9,700 bases of DNA, from positions 4,424 to 14,123 of the forward strand of contig PMIG01000089.1 in the NCBI GenBank assembly GCA_003157055.1, in the 5' to 3' direction. This stretch comes from Bacteroidales bacterium. Its GTDB lineage: Bacteria > Bacteroidota > Bacteroidia > Bacteroidales > VadinHA17. Each line of letters starts with the position of its first letter. Position 1 is the first letter of the stretch. This document shows positions 5,444-9,700 of the stretch, one piece after another. Made by a program: the position numbers and the translations under genes. The notes beneath the pieces were generated by a model. It saw nothing but the letters and a program-made list of their open reading frames with translations. It was not told where the DNA came from and made no database searches.

Positions 5444-7168
5444 ATGTATATGGATAAAACCAGAAATTTTAAAAGCATCTTTCCACCACTGCAATGGCTC
5501 CCGGGCTACAATACTAAATTTTTAAGCTCTGATGCCATAGCCGGCATCACACTTACAGCTTATGCTATTCCGGTATCTCTTGCTTATGCTACCCTGGCAG
5601 GGTTGCCGCCTCAGTACGGTATTTTCGGATATCTCCTTGGCGGGCTTTTTTACGCAATGCTCGGGACTGGCAAGCAACTGGCAATAGGACCGACATCAGC
5701 CATTTCAATGGTTGTTGGAATAACCCTGGCAAAGTTATCCGGAGGCGATCCACAGAGATGGCTCGACCTTGCCTCATTAACTGCCATGGTAATGGCGGGA
5801 ATGAGCCTTCTGGCTTATGTCCTTCATCTCGACAGTATTATTAATTTTATCAGCGAGACAGTGCTTACAGGGTTCAAAGCAGGTGCCGCATTGACAATTA
5901 TGCTCACACAGCTGCCAAAGATGTTTGGAATTCCAGGAGGGGGTACAAGTTTTTTCTCCCGACTGGCTGCAATAGTACACCAGATTCCTGATACTAACTT
6001 TTATGTGCTGGTCTTTGGTATTATCGCTTTTCTCCTTATTCTCTTCGGGGAAAAATTCTTTCATGGAAAACCTGTAGCTATATATGTAGTCATCCTTTCA
6101 GTTCTGGTCATCTCTTTCACTCCGCTTGCGCAGAATGGTTTTAAAACTGTCGGACTGATACCGGCAGGACTACCCAAATTTCATATTCCATCTCTGAAAT
6201 GGGATGATATACAGAGTGTTATATCTCTTTCATTTGCCTGCTTCCTGCTTGCGTATATAGAATCAGTATCGGCTGCCAGAACTTTGGCACAAAAGAATGA
6301 ATATGAGATAGATGCTCACCAGGAGTTGCTGGCTCTTGGTTTAGCCAACCTCGCGACATCGTTTGGTAACGGTTACCCGGTAAGCGGCGGATTATCCCAG
6401 TCAGCAGTAAATGATGAAGCCGGGGCCAGGACACCAATGTCACTTGTGTTTGCTTCCTTCTTTATAGGATTGTGCCTTTTGTTCCTGACAGGTTTACTGA
6501 AGAACCTGCCCACGGTTATTCTTGCAGCAATTGTATTTGTAGCTGTTGAAAAGCTGATCAATATCAAGGAATTCAGGAGGATGTGGAAAGTAAATAAATT
6601 TGACTTTGTAATTGCAATGCTTGCTGCCGTCTGCGTTATCTGTTTTGGCATTCTGCAGGGAGTCCTCATAGGCGCCCTTGCTTCACTTATCCTGATCATT
6701 AGATTTGTATCAAGCCCGCATGTGGCAATTCTTGGAAGGATCCCTGGAACGGAAAGATATACTGATATAAAAAGACACCCCGATAACCAGACTACTCCCG
6801 GCATTCTTCTTTTCAGGGTGGAATCACCATTGGTCTATTTTAACGTAAATTTTGTTTACAGCCATATCTGGCCCATAATTTCAGAGAATGCCTCCACATT
6901 GAAGATCGTGATCCTAGACCTCAGCACATCTGCCTATATTGATTCCAGCGGTGCAAGACTGATAAAGAAACTTTATCTGAACATGGAATCAAGAGGGATC
7001 ATATTCAAAGTTGCTGAAGCACATTCTGAGGTTCGCGACATCCTGAGGTTTGAAGATATCGAGCATCTTCTCGGACACGTAAGCAGGAGAGATTCAGTGC
7101 ATGATGTAATTACCCATACGCTTACAGAGACCGAAATGCGCGACAAGATCAGGGAAGAATCAATCTGA
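5444..7168 (+). CDS. SulP family inorganic anion transporter with STAS domain
   Basis: The product is 574 residues, full length for bacterial SulP/SLC26 proteins. The family moves anions such as sulfate, bicarbonate or C4-dicarboxylates across the inner membrane, coupled to H+ or Na+. The SulP signature region is clear at about 47-86 (AYATLAGLPPQYGIFGYLLG, then GTGKQLAIGPTSA). The membrane core runs to about residue 425, including FLLAYIESVSAARTLA (267-282) and NGYPVSGGLSQSAVN (309-323). A STAS domain at about 453-560 contains ILDLSTSAYIDSSGARLIKK (490-509). The DSSG motif is the position phosphorylated in SpoIIAA-type anti-anti-sigma STAS domains, a possible regulatory site here. The ATG at 5444 is followed by another at 5450, and either would leave the protein intact. 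It lies 78 bp after the coiled-coil gene on the same strand, with no clear hairpin between, so read-through is possible. No carbonic anhydrase or sulfate-assimilation gene adjoins it, so the substrate is open. Confidence 0.95.
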   Translation: MYMDKTRNFKSIFPPLQWLPGYNTKFLSSDAIAGITLTAYAIPVSLAYATLAGLPPQYGIFGYLLGGLFYAMLGTGKQLAIGPTSAISMVVGITLAKLSGGDPQRWLDLASLTAMVMAGMSLLAYVLHLDSIINFISETVLTGFKAGAALTIMLTQLPKMFGIPGGGTSFFSRLAAIVHQIPDTNFYVLVFGIIAFLLILFGEKFFHGKPVAIYVVILSVLVISFTPLAQNGFKTVGLIPAGLPKFHIPSLKWDDIQSVISLSFACFLLAYIESVSAARTLAQKNEYEIDAHQELLALGLANLATSFGNGYPVSGGLSQSAVNDEAGARTPMSLVFASFFIGLCLLFLTGLLKNLPTVILAAIVFVAVEKLINIKEFRRMWKVNKFDFVIAMLAAVCVICFGILQGVLIGALASLILIIRFVSSPHVAILGRIPGTERYTDIKRHPDNQTTPGILLFRVESPLVYFNVNFVYSHIWPIISENASTLKIVILDLSTSAYIDSSGARLIKKLYLNMESRGIIFKVAEAHSEVRDILRFEDIEHLLGHVSRRDSVHDVITHTLTETEMRDKIREESI

Positions 7169-7189
7169 CACTCTCGTGAATAAGTGTCA
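7166..7189. terminator. Small inverted repeat between convergent genes, possible bidirectional terminator
   Basis: TGACACT (7166-7172) and AGTGTCA (7183-7189) are perfect inverted copies around a 10-nt loop. The left arm includes the SulP TGA stop, and the minus-strand gene ends at 7199. The stem is short and neither side has a strong T run, so this is only a candidate for separating the two convergent transcripts, which have just 30 bp between their stop codons. Confidence 0.35.
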
Positions 7190-7198
7190 TTAGTACAT

Positions 7199-7609
7199 TT
7201 ATTCGGCAGGGATATTGTTCTCTTCTGCGAGATCCTTTTCTTTCAGGTAATGGCTGATGATGAATAATACGCCAGACAGAACAAAAGGGAAAGCCAGGGC
7301 CATTACTGTAGTGATAGTGTTCTGGAGACTCTGATGGTGATTTCTGTAATTCAACCGGAATAGAAAAAATCCCAAAATCAGGCCTATAATTACAAATATT
7401 ATTCCGCCCGTCTTTTCCCATTTCCAGGAAACGATAAGCAATGCAGTCAGGATAAACGTTGGGACAAGTTGGATAGCAAAAGCTAAAAGCTGATGCCAGA
7501 CCGACTGTCCTGGTTCAAAGGCATCTAATGCAAACACACTTATTAAAAGGATTGCGAGTATGCAAAGGATTCGCGGCGTCCAATGAGCAATCTTAATCAG
7601 TCTGATCAT
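7199..7609 (-). CDS. Four-helix membrane protein of unknown function (DUF7670-like)
   Basis: The product is 136 residues from the ATG at 7609. The frame is open to 7687, but the extra 26 residues add no conserved-looking sequence, and MIRLIKIAHWTPRILCILAI is the N-terminus I recall for this family. Four hydrophobic segments are visible at about 13-30, 40-60, 68-84 and 100-118, ending in a charged Glu/Lys-rich tail. Motifs AHWTPRILCI (8-17), ALDAFEPG (27-34) and SWKWEKTGG (61-69) resemble a small membrane-protein family that I believe recent Pfam releases call DUF7670; I could not verify this. No catalytic residues suggest an activity. It is convergent with SulP and divergent from the CotH-like gene, so it is probably monocistronic. 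On its own strand a weak -7-like box TATATTTA at 7659-7652 could drive it, one mismatch from consensus, but I see no matching upstream box. Confidence 0.75.
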   Translation of the reverse strand: MIRLIKIAHWTPRILCILAILLISVFALDAFEPGQSVWHQLLAFAIQLVPTFILTALLIVSWKWEKTGGIIFVIIGLILGFFLFRLNYRNHHQSLQNTITTVMALAFPFVLSGVLFIISHYLKEKDLAEENNIPAE

Positions 7610-7675
7610 AATTCTTTGGTAATAAAACAATAAGCTAAAACTTAACTGCGATAAATATAGCATATTTTTTGCTGG

Positions 7676-7705
7676 TTGAAAACACACAGGAATATGTTAC
7701 TTTTG
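7676..7705 (+). promoter_or_regulatory. Bacteroidota-type promoter for the CotH-like gene
   Basis: TTG (7676-7678), a 19-nt spacer and TACTTTTG (7698-7705) match the Bacteroidota housekeeping consensus (TTTG/TTG at -33, TAnnTTTG at -7) with an exact -7 box. Transcription would begin around 7710-7712, giving an unusually short leader of about 16-18 nt before the ATG at 7728. The leader has no Shine-Dalgarno sequence. This is the best promoter match I found in the window. Confidence 0.65.
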
Positions 7706-7727
7706 ATGACTCGAATCCAGCGTTGTA

Positions 7728-9700
7728 ATGCGATATATTTTCACTTTTGTACTCTTTACTATTTCCCTTGCCTGGCAGGCATCAGCGCAAACTGTTCACC
7801 TTGTTGACAGCAATCTGCCGATTGTAATAATCAACACCGATGGAGATTCAACTATTCTGGATAGCCCCAGGGTTTGGGCTACAATGAAAATAATATACCG
7901 GGGGCCGGGGATAAGAAATAAAGTTTCGGACCAGAATAATCCTGTATATTTAAATTATAACGGAAGAATTGATATTGAGATACGTGGCTCATCATCCCAG
8001 TGGCCCGGCAATGACAAAAGACAGTATGGTTTAACAACATGGATGGCAGACGACATCACAAAAAACAATGTCAGCCTGCTTGGAATGCCTTCGGAAAACG
8101 ACTGGATATTGAACGGGATGGTCTTTGACCCGGCACGCATGCGCGATTACCTGTGTTACAACCTGTCGAGGCAGATCGGGGAATATGCCTCCCGAACTGC
8201 TTATTGCGAAGTAATTATCAATGGAGATTACCGGGGCCTTTACCTTCTGGAGGAAAAAATCAAAGCCGATAAGAACAGGGTGAATGTCATTAAGATAGGA
8301 ACAGCTGACATTTATCAACCCGACGTAACAGGCGGATATATTTCAAAAGCAGATAAAACAACAGGAGGGGATACTTATGCTCATTATATAGACGGAGTAG
8401 GATATATCCACGTTCTTCCAAAACCTGAGGATGTGACCCCTGAACAGGACGCTTATATCTGGAGCCGGTTCGATTTTCTTTCCACAGTTGCCCTGAATCA
8501 TAACATGTCTCTGACTACCGGAATTCCTTCAGTTATCGACATCCCTTCGTTTATAGACCACATGATAATCAGCGAACTCAGCTCGAATGCCGATGCTTAC
8601 CAGTTCAGCACATTTTTTCACAAGGACAGGAACGGGAAACTGAGGGCAGGCCCAATATGGGATAATGACCTGACTTTTGGCAACGACTTGTTCATCTGGG
8701 GGTACGACAGAAGTAAAACCAACGTATGGCAGTTTTCTAATGGCGATAATGAAGGCTCGCTTTTCTGGCGCTATATGTACAATACTCCTTATTTCGAATG
8801 TTATCTTTCCAAACGCTGGAACGAGCTCATTGTCTCCGGGCAGCCTTTAAACCTGACCAGTATCGATAATTTCATTGATCAGACGACTGCTTATATAAAT
8901 GAAGCTATTGTCAGGGAGTATGCCAGATGGTCTGTTCCCGGCACTTTCAGTGCTCAGATCACATCGATAAAAACCTGGCTGGTATCCAGGATAACCTGGA
9001 TGACTTCAACACTCGGCTCCTATGCATCCTGCAGCAATGTTGACCTGCCCTCACTGGTGATAACGAAAATCAATTATAACCCGAAAGAATCTGTTGAATT
9101 TCCTTCAAGTGATGATCTTGAGTTTATCGAGATCAGCAATACAGGAACTGTTACAGTCGATCTAACCGGCATTTACTTTGCCGGTACGGGTCTTGTTTAC
9201 CAGTTCCCTCCGAATTCCACACTGCCTCCTGACTCCTCAATATTTCTTGCCGGAAATACGGCAGTTTTCCAGGCAAGGTATGGATTTGCACCTTTTGACA
9301 AATTCACCCGAAACCTTTCTAATAAAAGTCAGAATATTGTCCTTGCCGATGGTTTTGGCAATGTAATAGACAATGTTTATTATTATGATTCTGCACCCTG
9401 GCCGAATGCTGATGGCAATGGATATTATCTTCAGCTGACAGACGCAGCTCTCGACAATAATCTGGCAGAGAGCTGGATTGCCTCGAATGATAACGACATC
9501 AGGCGGGATATTTTCACTGGCGAAGAGTTTGTAAATATCTATCCCAACCCCGTCGATGATCTCCTGAAAATAAGTTCAGATAAAGCAATAGGCCAGTTAA
9601 GAATATATGATATGCAGGGAAGGCTGCTTGTATCTGAAAACATAAGCGCCGATACTTACGAGCTGAATGTCAGCCGATTCCCGAAAGGAGCTTATATTGT
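7728..9700 (+). CDS. Secreted CotH-kinase-like protein with lamin-tail domain and T9SS type A sorting domain (3' end cut by window edge)
   Basis: The frame is open for 657 codons to the edge. The ATG at 7728 is the only ATG after an in-frame stop at 7707-7709. Residues 1-20 are a signal peptide ending ASA before QT. A CotH domain (about 30-430) follows, with IRGSSSQW (85-92), the DW pair at 125-126, VIINGDYRGLYLLEEKIKAD (162-181) and GPIWDNDLTFGND (308-320). D312 and D314 occupy the WDxD position tied to metal/ATP binding in CotH, an atypical protein kinase related to Fam20C and first known from Bacillus spore coats. Residues about 443-570 fit a lamin-tail domain (VITKINYNP, LEFIEISNTG, YQFPPNSTLPPDSS), an extracellular Ig-like module. 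From about 600 is the Por-secretion/T9SS tail (NIYPNPVDDLLKISS, RIYDMQGRLLVS, FPKGAYIV), so export through type IX secretion to the surface or medium is expected. Only perhaps 10-20 codons should be missing. Kinase activity and substrate are not established. Confidence 0.93.
   Translation, partial: MRYIFTFVLFTISLAWQASAQTVHLVDSNLPIVIINTDGDSTILDSPRVWATMKIIYRGPGIRNKVSDQNNPVYLNYNGRIDIEIRGSSSQWPGNDKRQYGLTTWMADDITKNNVSLLGMPSENDWILNGMVFDPARMRDYLCYNLSRQIGEYASRTAYCEVIINGDYRGLYLLEEKIKADKNRVNVIKIGTADIYQPDVTGGYISKADKTTGGDTYAHYIDGVGYIHVLPKPEDVTPEQDAYIWSRFDFLSTVALNHNMSLTTGIPSVIDIPSFIDHMIISELSSNADAYQFSTFFHKDRNGKLRAGPIWDNDLTFGNDLFIWGYDRSKTNVWQFSNGDNEGSLFWRYMYNTPYFECYLSKRWNELIVSGQPLNLTSIDNFIDQTTAYINEAIVREYARWSVPGTFSAQITSIKTWLVSRITWMTSTLGSYASCSNVDLPSLVITKINYNPKESVEFPSSDDLEFIEISNTGTVTVDLTGIYFAGTGLVYQFPPNSTLPPDSSIFLAGNTAVFQARYGFAPFDKFTRNLSNKSQNIVLADGFGNVIDNVYYYDSAPWPNADGNGYYLQLTDAALDNNLAESWIASNDNDIRRDIFTGEEFVNIYPNPVDDLLKISSDKAIGQLRIYDMQGRLLVSENISADTYELNVSRFPKGAYI

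Noticed and set aside
5589..6804. Several minus-strand reading frames, up to 143 codons
   Set aside because: All are antisense to the well-supported SulP transporter, and none shows a known motif.
7149..7421. Minus-strand reading frame of 90 codons
   Set aside because: It overlaps the four-helix membrane protein in another frame and runs into the SulP 3' end. Its composition does not look like a real protein.
7610..7687. N-terminal extension of the four-helix protein to 7687
   Set aside because: The extra 26 residues cover the predicted promoter region of both divergent genes, and the family N-terminus fits the ATG at 7609.
7955..8318. Two minus-strand reading frames of 61 and 95 codons
   Set aside because: They are antisense to the CotH domain, whose motifs run continuously through the plus frame.
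9178..9366. Plus-strand reading frame of 62 codons in another frame
   Set aside because: It is out of frame with, and inside, the lamin-tail domain of the CotH-like gene. It has no independent features.
1..9700. CRISPR array, tRNA/rRNA genes, insertion sequences, toxin-antitoxin or defence genes
   Set aside because: I looked for direct repeats with spacers, cloverleaf-like segments, transposase-like proteins and terminal repeats. Intergenic gaps are under 190 bp and none contains such structure.

Overview
The window looks like chromosomal DNA from a member of the Bacteroidota, most likely of the Bacteroidales type. Four things point there: a secreted CotH-like protein ending in a type IX secretion (T9SS, Por secretion) C-terminal domain; a promoter matching the Bacteroidota consensus TTG-N19-TAnnTTTG; start codons preceded by AT-rich leaders without a Shine-Dalgarno box; and a metal-efflux cluster containing an HYC_CC_PP-type protein, a family I know only from this phylum. 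I see no tRNA, rRNA, CRISPR array, insertion sequence, integrase or phage gene. No gene-free stretch exceeds 300 bases; the longest are about 187 bp (4350-4536) and 176 bp (1570-1745).

Region 1 (1-1569, minus strand) is a heavy-metal, probably copper or silver, resistance cluster. In order of transcription it holds a small secreted Cys/His-rich protein (HYC_CC_PP type), a secreted single-domain HMA metal-binding protein, and the N-terminal 182 codons of a CusA/CzcA-type RND metal efflux pump that runs off the left edge. A strong hairpin lies between the HMA gene and the pump gene. The likely logic is periplasmic metal capture followed by export across the outer membrane. The membrane-fusion and outer-membrane partners are not in view.

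Region 2 (1746-4349, plus strand) is a two-gene unit. A polytopic GT39/ArnT-like glycosyltransferase that probably starts at TTG is followed 18 nt later by a membrane-anchored endonuclease/exonuclease/phosphatase-fold hydrolase with a complete set of active-site motifs. A nested hairpin with a T-rich tail follows. Both products should work at the outer face of the inner membrane, so a shared envelope-lipid or glycan role is a reasonable inference, though substrates cannot be read from sequence.

Region 3 (4537-7168, plus strand) starts with a tightly linked pair: an inner-membrane-anchored OmpA-domain (peptidoglycan-binding) protein and, one base later, a 104-residue protein made of one membrane helix and a long coiled coil. 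A full-length SulP anion transporter with a C-terminal STAS domain follows 78 bp downstream.

Region 4 (7199-9700) has a convergent four-helix membrane protein of unknown function on the minus strand. Divergent from it is the 5' 657 codons of a secreted CotH-kinase / lamin-tail / T9SS-sorted protein, cut by the right edge only a few codons before its expected end.

Most of this is recognisable envelope and transport biology. I did not find a clear new defence or mobile system. The least understood items are the secreted Cys-rich protein at 1156-1569, the OmpA plus coiled-coil pair, the GT39 plus hydrolase pair, and the exported CotH-like kinase.
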